Below, piece after piece: positions 25,241 to 34,996 of a stretch of DNA of 64,000 bases (position 1 is its first letter; each line of letters starts with the position of its first letter). The position numbers and the translations under genes are program-made. This DNA comes from JAWODU01 sp046483125. Lineage in GTDB: Bacteria > Verrucomicrobiota > Kiritimatiellia > UBA8416 > JAWODU01. The notes below the pieces were generated by a model, which worked only from the letters and a program-made list of their open reading frames with translations, had not been told where the DNA came from and did not search any database. The stretch spans positions 1-64,000 of the forward strand of contig JAWODU010000085.1 in the NCBI GenBank assembly GCA_046483125.1, read 5' to 3'.

Positions 25241-28200
25241 GGGCCCGGTACGCCACAGTCAGCACCAGCGCGATCAACAGGCCCGCACCCCACCTCAGCA
25301 TTCTGCCGCCGCTCATTTTGAAACTTACAACCATGTCCGCTTCCGGATCCGTCTGCATGCTTCGCCTGAACATGAGTTTCCGGCCGTGAGTGGGAATTGT
25401 TATTTTTATGGCCTGCGCGCTCCTTTCGGCCGCCGCCTGCTGATCCATTATGCGTTCAGAAAGCTTCAGAAGGCTCGTATTGTCCCTCTCGGAAAGCGAC
25501 TGCTGGATTCTGTTGGCGTACTCGGCGGTGAAGTTGCCCTGCCTGAAGTCCTCTATCCTGGCCACCTGGCCGGCCTGCTGTATGTTCTTGTCGAACCGCA
25601 TCTTGTCGCGTCTTTGAACAAGTCCCACCAGCGCCTGCTGTTTGGCAAGGTTGCGGAACTGGATCCTGGCGTCCTCGTTAAAGGCCAAGTCGTTTTGGGA
25701 CCAGTTTACGGCCGACTCCAGGGCCTTGCGCGCCAGTTTCTGCTGTCCCTGTTGTGCGTACTTCTCCCCCTTGGCCAGCACAGATTTAGCCTTTTCCTGT
25801 TCCTCTGCAATCTTGCGCAGATTGCTGATATTGTATTGCTGTCTGGTAAAAGCCTGGAGGACCGGTTCTTTGTCTTCGACAGGGTTCATGGTGCCGCCGA
25901 ACCCATAATACAGCCTTCCCGGCACTACGTAAAACGTCCATTCTATGTCCTTCTTGAGCGGCAAACCGAACTTCGGCGCCTTGTACGAAAGCCTGCTGGA
26001 ATACCATTTCCCCGGCGAAGGACTGACGTAGACCATTTCCACTTCGGTTTTCTCACCCGGCACCGGTTCTTCCAGAGGGATCCTGTACACCCCGCCCTCC
26101 TCCGAAACCGAAGCCGCCTTGCCGTTTACGAAGGCCGACCACAGTTCCGAACCTTCTTCCGGCAGTTCTATCTCCAGGAAGCGCAGGTCCCCCACCGTCA
26201 TCTCCATGCTGACCCTGGTCAGTATATCTCCCTGGCCGGATACCACCGACGTCAGTCTTGTACTGCTTACTTCGGCGGGAAGCACCTCAGCCGCTCCATG
26301 CCGTATGACCGAAAGGTCCAGTTCATACTCGCCGCCTATTGTACGGAAACAGTATACGGCGTCCGACAGGTCCCCTGCCCCGAAATACCCGGGGACGGAC
26401 CGGGAATCCTCCCTCTTAAGGCCCGCCGGCGTTCCCGCCGGACGAACCTCAGCTCTCCCTTCGGACATGACCGCGAGGTAGCCTTTGCGGCTTTCCACAT
26501 CAAGCGGCACGATCGCCCGGATTTTTCCCGCCTGTGTCGTCTGGTACCGGGCCTCAAGCTGGTAGTCGTTCAGGACCTTGTTGTGAAGTTCCACCTCCCA
26601 TATTCCCTTTTCCCTGTCGGCTTCATGCACTTTCGCGATGTCGCGCCCGGTCATTGCAAGGGAAATACCGGGAGCCGGGGCCTTCAGCCGGAAAGTCTTA
26701 CAGCCGGCGTGCTCAATCCTGTAACGGACATAGGCCGTGCCCCGCATCTTTCCCTCGGACAGATCCACCCTGTGAAGGACTTCGGTCCTTATTGTCGGCT
26801 CCACCGTTTCGGCCTTCAGTTGAATCATCCATTCCGGCCGAAGCAGTTTGAAAGCGAGCGCGCCGGTCTCCCTTATTCCCAGGTCCCGCGGATTCATCTC
26901 GCTCACGCCTTTGCGCATAACCGTACTCATGCGCACCCCGCGCTCTCCCCTTACAACCATCTGTCCGGTGTGCTTGAGAGCGTCCTGTACTGCTATACGC
27001 GGCACGTATATCGTCTCCTCCAGTCCCTTCTCAGTCCGCGCGGCCACGACGTTAAGCGTCCGGTCGCCCAGCGCCTTTTTCCTGAAATGGACGATGACTT
27101 CCCTGGGGGTCCTGCCGTCGGCTTCACCTCCCACTTCATCCCAGTGACTCACGTCCTGGCCGGTCAGACTCTCCACGTCATATTCGTCCGGTATCCCGAG
27201 GCGTACCGAGAATATCCCGGCTTTACTTATGCCGACCTTCAGGTGGGTGGAGAGGACTATCCGTTCGTCGGACACCGACATACTGCCGTTTTCCGCCACT
27301 CTCAGTTCCGGAAGCACCCTTTCGGCTGTCACCTTCCCCGAAGCGGGCGTTTTGTGATAGCGGAAAGCTCTTTTGATTTCCGGCACTTCCTTCATTCGCG
27401 CCGCTGTGCCGACCTCACGAACCAGCCGCTCCGAAACGTCCTCGATATTCATCGGGTGCAGTCCCTCTGTTTCACTGACAAGTATTTTCACGTTGCCCGG
27501 CACAGCCAGGGCCATCGAGCCTCTCTGCCTGACCGCGTCTTTCACCTTCAATATTCCGGCCTGAACTTTATACGGAAGACCCTCGCATCCGACCTGGCTT
27601 ACCACGTGAAGCGTGAAGTCACCCGTAACGGGTTTATCCACGATAGCCTCCAGCAGGCGTGTTTCCGGATCGAAGCGCCATGTACTCAGGCCCGGGGCTT
27701 TCACCGCCGTTACCGTCATATTCTCGGGCACCTCAACGTTCATTGATTTCAGTTCGCCCTGGGCAATCTGGTATTTCACCAGGTTCGTAAGCTCGACTAC
27801 CCCCGGCTGAAACACCGCCATGGTGTTCAGTTCAGAGAAGAAAACGACCTTTTCCAGCCTGGTTTTGCGCGCACGCGGCCGCCATGAGATAAATGCCTGT
27901 CTTGACATACCGTACACGGCAATAGCCTCCGTTACGTCTTCCTTCTCCGTAGTCTTGAACAGAACCGCGTCCGGCGATTCGACTTCAAGCTCGTTTTCCG
28001 GAATCTCGAGTTTCACCCTGTTTTTCAGATTAGGAGGAATCCTCAAGCCGAGAAACCACGCACCCTCTTTTTCCACAAGGGGCAGAGAATACTTCAGATT
28101 GATTTCGTAATCTCCCCTTTCCTCAACCGTAAGCACGTACCCGTTCACGTCCGTGCGGAGCTGGAGGGCGGAAGAATTCAGATCGTAATCCGTAAGCACG

Positions 28201-31200
28201 GCCGGCGGTCTCAGGACGACAAACTCACTGCCCTTACGCCCTTCGAATTCATATACAGCGTCCACCCTCGCGCTCTTTTCCGCTTCTTCAGTCATTTCAG
28301 GCGCCTTCACCTGTATGTTCACTTCTTTCATCGCGGGAAGTACGTCCGTTTCAGCCTTGTCTAAGGGCTCTCCAGCCGCCCAGCCCAGCGAGGCACCGAT
28401 AATACCGATGGCCACAAGGCATGATATGGTGCCGTGACCTTGCTGGTGCCGGTCCGGTTCTTCCGGCTCGTCGAACCGGTCCGGCTCCACGGTGTCTTCC
28501 GTTTCCTCCTCAAAAGGCATCCCATCAAGAGGCGCTTCTTCGGAAGGCATTTCAGGAGGCCCGGCGGGAGCCGGTCCCGCCGGAACGGGGCGCCGTGTCC
28601 CGGCCGCGTATGCCGCCTTTACAAGGCGCAACACAACCGCGACAGCCACACCCACAGCGAACATGATCGTTATCAGGTTGCGGCCTGTTTCCAGTTGCGC
28701 CAGCCCGAATGTAAGAAGCGTAAAACCAAGTGCCGTGCACCAGGCCCTGCGCTTCCGGCCGGACCTCCCCTTCAGAATAAGCCAGAGAGAAAGCACGACG
28801 GCGACAACCGCCCAGAGGAGCGAGCTGTCCGCTCCTATCCATTCCGGTACCAGGCGCAGATCCACGGCAAGCGGTTCTGCTCCTTCGAGATTAACTGTCC
28901 TTGAAACGGAAAAACTGCTGCCGGCCGCCGGCCCGCGAAAAACGTCCACGGTTCTCTCAAGGCCGCTCCACATCCGGCCCAACTGCCACAACCCTCCCGC
29001 GAACAACACGGTTATCAGCGCGACCACGCCGAGGGCTCCCTGCCATCCGAACCCTCTGCCCCGGCCGGTATTGAAGGCCACAAGGCATGTAAACAGGACT
29101 GCCGCCAGCGCGACAACCGTCCACCCCGCGAAGTCTGTCAGGGCAATTCCGTACAGCTTCAGCATATTGCGCAGGGCTTCCACTATGCCGCCGGTCCATA
29201 TCGACATCGCTCTGCTCATGTTTCCCCCCGCCGTACCTACGGTGTATCCTTCGGGAAGGAAAAACTCCCATTTCGCGAAGGTATTCGGTGTATTTCCCGT
29301 TACGGGGGCAAGAAACCTCATGCTTTTCCCCAGAGCCCCGATTTCGTCCCTGCTCCGCGCGTATACCACCTCGACCCGTACAGGCTCGTTAGGGTTCCTC
29401 AGCCGCCGCACCGGAATAAGAATGCGGCCGTCTTCCTTGAGTGCCGTTACTTCCGTCTTTTCTTCATTTGCATTTATAAGAGAGGTCGACCACAGGTTCG
29501 CCTCCTCGGGAATTGAGACAATCAGGTACTGACGCGAAAGGTTCTTGACCGAATATTCCGCCGTAGTCACCGCCTCGCCGTCTTTGCTGATTCTCGTTGA
29601 CAGCATTGTCAGATCCACCACGGCGTCAAGAAGGCGTTCTGTTTCGTAGCGCTTGATGCCGATTTTCGCGGTATGCGGATGCCCGGTGTACTTGTAAGCG
29701 TCGAGAATCGGATCGTTCACCAGAAGAGTGTAGGCCTCGGGCACTTCATCACGATCGACCTTTATTATGGATTTGTCGCGTTCCTGAAGCGTCAGGTTCA
29801 GCGCCGCGGCCCCCGCAAGCATGATATACCCCGTCTCGGTGGTGGTCTCCACGGTACTGACCCCTCCCACTGTCACCTCGTCGGCCCTGTAAGCGAATTT
29901 TCTGTCGTAGGTAACTCCAAGCGTATAGTCTCCCATTACCTTTTCCTGGAGAGATATCTCCCACACTTCGCCGTCGTGTTTCCAGCCGCGCACGTCTCTG
30001 CCCGTAAATTCCACGTTCTGAAACTCTTCCGGTATTCTTATCCTGAAAGTCTTAACGGGCGCCCCGGCAATGTGATATGTGGCCGCGGAACTGCAGTAGA
30101 GCACTCCTTCCCCTATGGACACCAGGTGGAACAATTCGGAGTGTATGGTTGGTTTTGTTCTTTCGAACTTCACGTCAAGCGACCACTCGCCCTCCTTGTA
30201 CCGGTAAGCGAGCTGGGCCCCGGGCACTTTCACGGGGACCGATCCGGTTTGAACTTCCCGCAGTTTCCCGGTTTCGCACTTTTCTATCCTGAGGCCCTTT
30301 TCCACCGACAGAACCAGGTAGCCGCGCTGTGATTCAGAGTCCCTGATCACGAAAGCCGGCGCCTGAAACCGCGTCTTGTCCCCCGGAAGCGACTTTTCAA
30401 GCCGCACGTTTACCAGTGTCCGTCCTGTTACGGCGTCCCGGAAAAACACGCTTATTTCACGTTTGCCGTTCCTGGTACGAACGTTGTAATCCGAAAGCGC
30501 CGCTCCGCTCACGTTGGCCACGATCCAGTCGGGGTCCGTCTCTATAACGATCTCCCTCGCCGGTGCGTCACGCACGTCAAGTTCCACCGAAGCCGCCAGT
30601 ACCAGGTCGCTGTCCTTCACGGACAGTACAAGCTGTTCGTTACTGCTGTATTCCGAGACAATATCGTCGATGGAAAGTTTGAGTGTATAAGGCACGTTGG
30701 CGTACTGGTAGGCGAACCTGCTCCTGGACGGCAGTGTTCTCCCGCTTTGTTTCTTTCCCTCCAGGGCCACTTCCGGAAACGACGTCTGGTCCACCTGAGT
30801 CAGTCCGAGCGCCTTGTCCACGAGCAGTTTAATCGCGCTGTCAGTGCCCAGCATGAGGAACCCACTGCTCCGGATTACCCGCCGGGGAATAATCACCGGG
30901 AGTTCCAGTTCGCAGGGAAACTTGGGCAGAACCGTTTCGCTTTCCACCCTCAGCATATAGTCCTTTTCCTTCGGACGGCTCAGAGTCACCAGGAGCGTGC
31001 GCGCCGCCTCGCCTTCCTTTTCCTGTATTACCCAGTCCTGTATATCCTCGCCGCGCACCTGAGTGACGCTCAGTTCCTCCGGAAGCCTCAGAGGAATCTC
31101 TTTAAGACTGCCCTGCACGACACGGTATGTGAATACGTTGTCTATTTTGAGCGCTCCCACGCTCGCCGACGCTATTGTGTTGGCGTCGCACGCCACCACC

Positions 31201-31796
31201 AGGTCGGCCGCGAGTTTCTTCACTTCCGGCTTCCATTTCACGTTGAAACTGCCCGCCAGCCCCAGAAACGCGGTTACTTCCATGTCCCCCTTGTCCGTTT
31301 TGACGCGCTCGACGTTCAGCGCGCCCGGAAAGCGGATTTCGAGGTCATCCCGGTCGCACAGAATGGACACTTTTCTTATGTCGGCGCCCGGAATGGAGAA
31401 ACTGGCAGAGCGCCAATCGCCTTCCCTGGCGGCCCTTCCCGCGAATTTGAACTCTACCGTCCGTTTTCCCGAATCGAAGCTCCAGAAACCGCCCTTACGC
31501 TTCATTTTGAGAATATACCGGTCCGACCCGCGGATAAGCTCGGAATTCGAAGGAAGATCTCCTTCCAGGTAGGCCACATCTCCTATTAAAAGCGGCAGGC
31601 TCACGGCGTCCTGCTCAAGCTCTGCCGTAAACGAAAGCGTGAAAGTGATATTCTCGCCTTCTATCCTGCCGTCGAGCTTCAGCCCCGATATTTCCACTCC
31701 TTCGGTCCGTGGAAGCGCTTCCTTTTGCCCGCGAGCCCAAGCACCCGCCGGCGCCATTAACCCCGCCAACGCTATTACCGTAATCAGTCTTTTCAT
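25221..31796 (-). CDS. Giant exported/membrane protein, tandem duplication of a module of about 1,100 residues
   Basis: The 2191-residue product starts with a signal peptide (MKRLITVIALAGLMAPAGAWA). Two halves are homologous with an offset of about 1,118 residues: LSRQYLIVSIPEEANLW near residue 750 corresponds to LRFLEIELPEEGSELW near residue 1869, and the downstream strands follow in register. Each half contains repeated beta-rich units ending in a TGxDVxxW / TLxV pattern (for example EFTGRDVRGWKHDG, AMTGRDIAKVHEA, SLTGQDVSHWDEV). About five membrane helices lie at residues 888-1062, a proline/acid-rich linker follows, a second signal-like helix lies near 1120 (CLVAIGIIGASLGWAAG), and the last helix is near 2166-2185. 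It is the third gene of a unit with the sigma factor and the anti-sigma/vWA gene. No catalytic motif is visible; function is unknown. Confidence 0.85.
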   Translation of the reverse strand: MKRLITVIALAGLMAPAGAWARGQKEALPRTEGVEISGLKLDGRIEGENITFTLSFTAELEQDAVSLPLLIGDVAYLEGDLPSNSELIRGSDRYILKMKRKGGFWSFDSGKRTVEFKFAGRAAREGDWRSASFSIPGADIRKVSILCDRDDLEIRFPGALNVERVKTDKGDMEVTAFLGLAGSFNVKWKPEVKKLAADLVVACDANTIASASVGALKIDNVFTYRVVQGSLKEIPLRLPEELSVTQVRGEDIQDWVIQEKEGEAARTLLVTLSRPKEKDYMLRVESETVLPKFPCELELPVIIPRRVIRSSGFLMLGTDSAIKLLVDKALGLTQVDQTSFPEVALEGKKQSGRTLPSRSRFAYQYANVPYTLKLSIDDIVSEYSSNEQLVLSVKDSDLVLAASVELDVRDAPAREIVIETDPDWIVANVSGAALSDYNVRTRNGKREISVFFRDAVTGRTLVNVRLEKSLPGDKTRFQAPAFVIRDSESQRGYLVLSVEKGLRIEKCETGKLREVQTGSVPVKVPGAQLAYRYKEGEWSLDVKFERTKPTIHSELFHLVSIGEGVLYCSSAATYHIAGAPVKTFRIRIPEEFQNVEFTGRDVRGWKHDGEVWEISLQEKVMGDYTLGVTYDRKFAYRADEVTVGGVSTVETTTETGYIMLAGAAALNLTLQERDKSIIKVDRDEVPEAYTLLVNDPILDAYKYTGHPHTAKIGIKRYETERLLDAVVDLTMLSTRISKDGEAVTTAEYSVKNLSRQYLIVSIPEEANLWSTSLINANEEKTEVTALKEDGRILIPVRRLRNPNEPVRVEVVYARSRDEIGALGKSMRFLAPVTGNTPNTFAKWEFFLPEGYTVGTAGGNMSRAMSIWTGGIVEALRNMLKLYGIALTDFAGWTVVALAAVLFTCLVAFNTGRGRGFGWQGALGVVALITVLFAGGLWQLGRMWSGLERTVDVFRGPAAGSSFSVSRTVNLEGAEPLAVDLRLVPEWIGADSSLLWAVVAVVLSLWLILKGRSGRKRRAWCTALGFTLLTFGLAQLETGRNLITIMFAVGVAVAVVLRLVKAAYAAGTRRPVPAGPAPAGPPEMPSEEAPLDGMPFEEETEDTVEPDRFDEPEEPDRHQQGHGTISCLVAIGIIGASLGWAAGEPLDKAETDVLPAMKEVNIQVKAPEMTEEAEKSARVDAVYEFEGRKGSEFVVLRPPAVLTDYDLNSSALQLRTDVNGYVLTVEERGDYEINLKYSLPLVEKEGAWFLGLRIPPNLKNRVKLEIPENELEVESPDAVLFKTTEKEDVTEAIAVYGMSRQAFISWRPRARKTRLEKVVFFSELNTMAVFQPGVVELTNLVKYQIAQGELKSMNVEVPENMTVTAVKAPGLSTWRFDPETRLLEAIVDKPVTGDFTLHVVSQVGCEGLPYKVQAGILKVKDAVRQRGSMALAVPGNVKILVSETEGLHPMNIEDVSERLVREVGTAARMKEVPEIKRAFRYHKTPASGKVTAERVLPELRVAENGSMSVSDERIVLSTHLKVGISKAGIFSVRLGIPDEYDVESLTGQDVSHWDEVGGEADGRTPREVIVHFRKKALGDRTLNVVAARTEKGLEETIYVPRIAVQDALKHTGQMVVRGERGVRMSTVMRKGVSEMNPRDLGIRETGALAFKLLRPEWMIQLKAETVEPTIRTEVLHRVDLSEGKMRGTAYVRYRIEHAGCKTFRLKAPAPGISLAMTGRDIAKVHEADREKGIWEVELHNKVLNDYQLEARYQTTQAGKIRAIVPLDVESRKGYLAVMSEGRAEVRPAGTPAGLKREDSRSVPGYFGAGDLSDAVYCFRTIGGEYELDLSVIRHGAAEVLPAEVSSTRLTSVVSGQGDILTRVSMEMTVGDLRFLEIELPEEGSELWSAFVNGKAASVSEEGGVYRIPLEEPVPGEKTEVEMVYVSPSPGKWYSSRLSYKAPKFGLPLKKDIEWTFYVVPGRLYYGFGGTMNPVEDKEPVLQAFTRQQYNISNLRKIAEEQEKAKSVLAKGEKYAQQGQQKLARKALESAVNWSQNDLAFNEDARIQFRNLAKQQALVGLVQRRDKMRFDKNIQQAGQVARIEDFRQGNFTAEYANRIQQSLSERDNTSLLKLSERIMDQQAAAERSAQAIKITIPTHGRKLMFRRSMQTDPEADMVVSFKMSGGRMLRWGAGLLIALVLTVAYRALSTRKY

Positions 31797-31824
31797 ATCG
31801 GCCTTTCTCCCTTTATCTTCGTAC

Positions 31825-32108
31825 TGTCAAACCTGACAGCACGTTTTTCTGTGTAACTGTCCCTTTTTTCAGGTCATTAGCCGTTTTTCGACTCTCTCCC
31901 CCTTTTCCCAATACACTTAAACGCTTTCTTAACCGCCACCCTTTCCGCCGCGGCGGACGCACACCCTTAACCGACCTGCTTACTCGTCACGTGCCGGCCG
32001 TTGCAACAGAGTCGTTTAAGCGTATACGACAAAGGGTAGCGGTTAAGTGTGCGATTAAGTGTTCCAACTCGTCCTACATCCGTTTTTGTCGCGGTAGAAC
32101 TTTTGACA
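31825..32108 (-). mobile_element. MITE-like element, inverted copy of 23616-23892
   Basis: This copy (284 bp) starts with TGTCAAAC and ends with TTTTGACA. Apart from a few substitutions and a short insertion near the right end it is the reverse complement of the copy at 23616. It lies between the anti-sigma/vWA gene and the giant gene, so the predicted operon transcript has to cross it. Its core copy is at 31928-31959. Confidence 0.85.
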
Positions 32109-32165
32109 ATGCCTTTATCTCTTTCCGATTTCCGGCTTAGTGCGAATAGCCGCATCTAAATCCCG

Positions 32166-34925
32166 TCAAAACTCCCCTCTCGCCATCCCGTTCGCTCCCT
32201 CTACCATCCTCACAAGCTCCTGCACCCTTTTATCCAGATGAAGTTCAAGCGACACCGGTCTCAGCACCCTGGCAACATCCTCATATGTGCTTCCCGCCGC
32301 GTGAGGACACCCCCGCAGTATTTCCGCGAACTCCGCGACCCCCGCCGCAAGCTTGAAACGCGCGTCCATCCTGTTGAAATCGCCGGCCACGTCCGCGCCT
32401 CGCAGGGCCTTTTCTATTTCCTCCACTTCGCCGGTATCCATTCTTCTGTATCTTACACGCACCGTGGCAATAGCGTCCGCGTCGCTGCCCTTGAGTTTTC
32501 CATCCCGGAATTCCATCTCGTAGAGAGCCGTAACCGACTGGCCCGAACCCACTTCCCCGGCGTCAACCGTGTCGTCCCGGAACTGCTCCTTCCTGAGCTG
32601 GCGGTTTTCATATCCAAGCTGGCGGTAACGCTTTACTTTCCGCGGGTTGAATTCCACCTGTATTTTCACGTCCGACGCGATCGTATTCAGGGTGGCGGCC
32701 ATGTTGTCCACCAGCACACGTTTCGCTTCTTCTTTCGAATCGATAAAGCTGTAGGTTCCGTCGCCCTTGTTGGCCAGCTTCTCCAGCATCTCGTCGTTGT
32801 AAGTCCCGATACCGAACCCGAAGACCGAACAGTAAATGCCCTGTTTCCTGTAATCGCTGATCTGCTCCAGTATGTCCTCGGCCGCGCCCGTACCCAGGTT
32901 CGCCGCCCCGTCCGACATGACCAGCACCCGGTTCGCCGCCCCGCCTTCGAAAGCCCTGGCCGCCTCAGCATAAGCCGTCCTCATGCCTTCTTCCAGGTTC
33001 GTGGAGCCCGTTGCGCGCAGGCGGTCCAGCGCCCCGAATATTCTTTCCTTTTCCGAAGCCGGGATGTGCGGAAGAACCAGCCTCGAATCAGAGCCGAAAC
33101 GTACAATGCCCACCCTGTCGGAAGGCGCCAGTTCCGACACCAGCATCCTGACCGATTTCCTGACAAGCTCCATTCTGTCCGGCGTGTTCATGGAACCCGA
33201 CGAATCTATAACCAGAGTCAGTACCGCCTTCTGCTGTTCTTCTCTGCCGAGGCGCTTGCCCTTGACACCGATTTTCATCAGGTACAGCCCACGCCCGAAC
33301 TCCGAAGGAGCGCACTGGAGGTACACCCTGAACGTGTCCCTTTGCGGCGGATCGTATGCGTAATCGAAGAAGTTCACGAACTCCTCGGTGCGAACGGACT
33401 CAGCGGGAGGAAGAAAACCCCGCGTCATGTAATTCCGCGACAACGTGTACGAGGCGGTGTCGACATCAATGGCAAAAGTCGAAAAAGCCCGCTCCGAAGC
33501 ATAGTAGAAAGGATTAACCCCGACAGCCCTGAACCGCGCCCCCGTTTCTTCCGGTTCCTTCGGTTTTGCTTTTGGCTCCTGTCTTTTGTAGAAATCAATA
33601 CCTACTTCAATGTCTCCGGAATCCGAAAAGTCGACTTTTTCATTACCCTTGTTCACAATAACCGGGCTTTTGACTAAAGCCACCGAGTTGAAATCCGCGG
33701 GCTTGGGGCTGAAATCCGTAGCCGGGCCCGCGAACCTGGTCGGCGGCGATTCTTTTCCTGCCTTCTCACGGGATTCCGTCTCCGTGCGCTTCTTCTCTTC
33801 GAATAATCTGCCCTGAATCGGTATACCACTGATCGCGGAAGCATGTTCGCCGTCCCCAGGCCGTCCTCCTGCTTCTCCCGACATGCGGCCCGTAACTTCT
33901 TCTCTCCTTCCATCCCTCTCAAGCCGGTCTGCATCCATCCGACGATAAATCTGCTCGGAAGCCCCATCCATGGTTTCCGCCAGCTCTGCCTCAGCCGGTG
34001 TCCCTGCATGCCAGAAGAAATCCTTCTTTTCGGCCTTTTGCGCCGATTCACCGCCTTCTGTGACTTCCTTCTGTTGTACGCCCGAATCAGCATTGGCTCT
34101 CTTCTTTTTTCCCGCAACGGCACTTCCCCGCGCGCCCGAGCTTCTTGATCCGAAAATGCCCTTCATTATCACCGGACTCTTAACGATGCTGTCCTCCAGG
34201 TCCGGGAATTCTTCCATCTCTTCAGCCGGCGCGGGCTCGCTCGGTAACGCCGCGCCTTCCTGCGCCGGCGCTTCCCGCTCCGGCCGCGATGCGTCCAGCT
34301 CGAAGGAAACAGACATATCCGCGCCCGCCGGTGCGCCTCCCCCGCCGCCGCCGAATCCTGTTTCCCTGTCATCTTCCCGCACTTCATGCGCTTCGCGTAA
34401 GGCCCTACGCTTCCGATGCCTTGCCTTCTCACTTCCTTCAGCTTTCCTGCCTGTATCGGGGCCTTGCAGTGTTGCCCGCGCGGATTTTGGAGCCCTGTAT
34501 CCGGCCGTACTGCTGTCTGCTACCACTTCACCCATCTTGAAAGTAGCTTTCATCATCGACGGAACCAGAATCCCCGCGAATACAAATGTCAGGAGCAGAC
34601 ATGCGGCGGCGGCAGTCAGGACGGGATGCGACGAAAACAACCAGTACACAACCCTGCTCCCGCCCTTCCGTCGGGCTCCTGCCTTCGCCCCGGGCAAGGC
34701 ATTTGTTATTTTCTGCCGGCGGGAAACGGACAGATGCTCCGGTGCTTTGGAAGGCGGCTGTGCCAGGGCATCACGCAACAGATCGAGGGTCGGCTCGATT
34801 TCCCGCATGTATGCCCGGCAGTCGCCGCACTTATCCAGATGCGCCTTCACCTCCGCGGCGGTCTTCCCGTCAAGATCCCCCAGCAGATACGCCGTCAACT
34901 TTTCTCTTATTTCTTCACACTTCAT
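32166..34925 (-). CDS. Anti-sigma zinc finger fused to a YfbK-like von Willebrand A protein
   Basis: The 919-residue product combines two functions. Residues 1-40 form an anti-sigma ZAS/zf-HC2 domain with the ligands C3, H29, C33 and C36 (HLDKCGDC). A membrane helix lies at about 100-121. A long low-complexity, charged region (about 130-440) contains two copies of VKSPVI. From about 455 the sequence follows YfbK: FSTFAIDVDTASYT, then the vWA domain with an intact metal site (DSSGS near 570, the threonine in GSTNLEEGM and the aspartate in SDGAANLG), and a C-terminal DUF3520 part. The gene is 71 bp downstream of the ECF sigma gene and upstream of the giant gene. It probably holds the sigma factor at the membrane and displays the vWA domain outside; that function is inferred. 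Confidence 0.9.
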   Translation of the reverse strand: MKCEEIREKLTAYLLGDLDGKTAAEVKAHLDKCGDCRAYMREIEPTLDLLRDALAQPPSKAPEHLSVSRRQKITNALPGAKAGARRKGGSRVVYWLFSSHPVLTAAAACLLLTFVFAGILVPSMMKATFKMGEVVADSSTAGYRAPKSARATLQGPDTGRKAEGSEKARHRKRRALREAHEVREDDRETGFGGGGGGAPAGADMSVSFELDASRPEREAPAQEGAALPSEPAPAEEMEEFPDLEDSIVKSPVIMKGIFGSRSSGARGSAVAGKKKRANADSGVQQKEVTEGGESAQKAEKKDFFWHAGTPAEAELAETMDGASEQIYRRMDADRLERDGRREEVTGRMSGEAGGRPGDGEHASAISGIPIQGRLFEEKKRTETESREKAGKESPPTRFAGPATDFSPKPADFNSVALVKSPVIVNKGNEKVDFSDSGDIEVGIDFYKRQEPKAKPKEPEETGARFRAVGVNPFYYASERAFSTFAIDVDTASYTLSRNYMTRGFLPPAESVRTEEFVNFFDYAYDPPQRDTFRVYLQCAPSEFGRGLYLMKIGVKGKRLGREEQQKAVLTLVIDSSGSMNTPDRMELVRKSVRMLVSELAPSDRVGIVRFGSDSRLVLPHIPASEKERIFGALDRLRATGSTNLEEGMRTAYAEAARAFEGGAANRVLVMSDGAANLGTGAAEDILEQISDYRKQGIYCSVFGFGIGTYNDEMLEKLANKGDGTYSFIDSKEEAKRVLVDNMAATLNTIASDVKIQVEFNPRKVKRYRQLGYENRQLRKEQFRDDTVDAGEVGSGQSVTALYEMEFRDGKLKGSDADAIATVRVRYRRMDTGEVEEIEKALRGADVAGDFNRMDARFKLAAGVAEFAEILRGCPHAAGSTYEDVARVLRPVSLELHLDKRVQELVRMVEGANGMARGEF

Positions 34926-34996
34926 AAATCACCAGCGCCCCGGCCCTGTTATACCCCGTCTTTTCCGGCCTTCCTGTAAAATCTTTCCCTTTCGCG

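Noticed and set aside
25386..27746. Long open frame (786 codons) on the plus strand opposite the giant gene
   Set aside because: It is a mirror of the strongly coding minus strand, has no family resemblance and shows the low-complexity basic composition typical of an antisense frame in GC-rich DNA.
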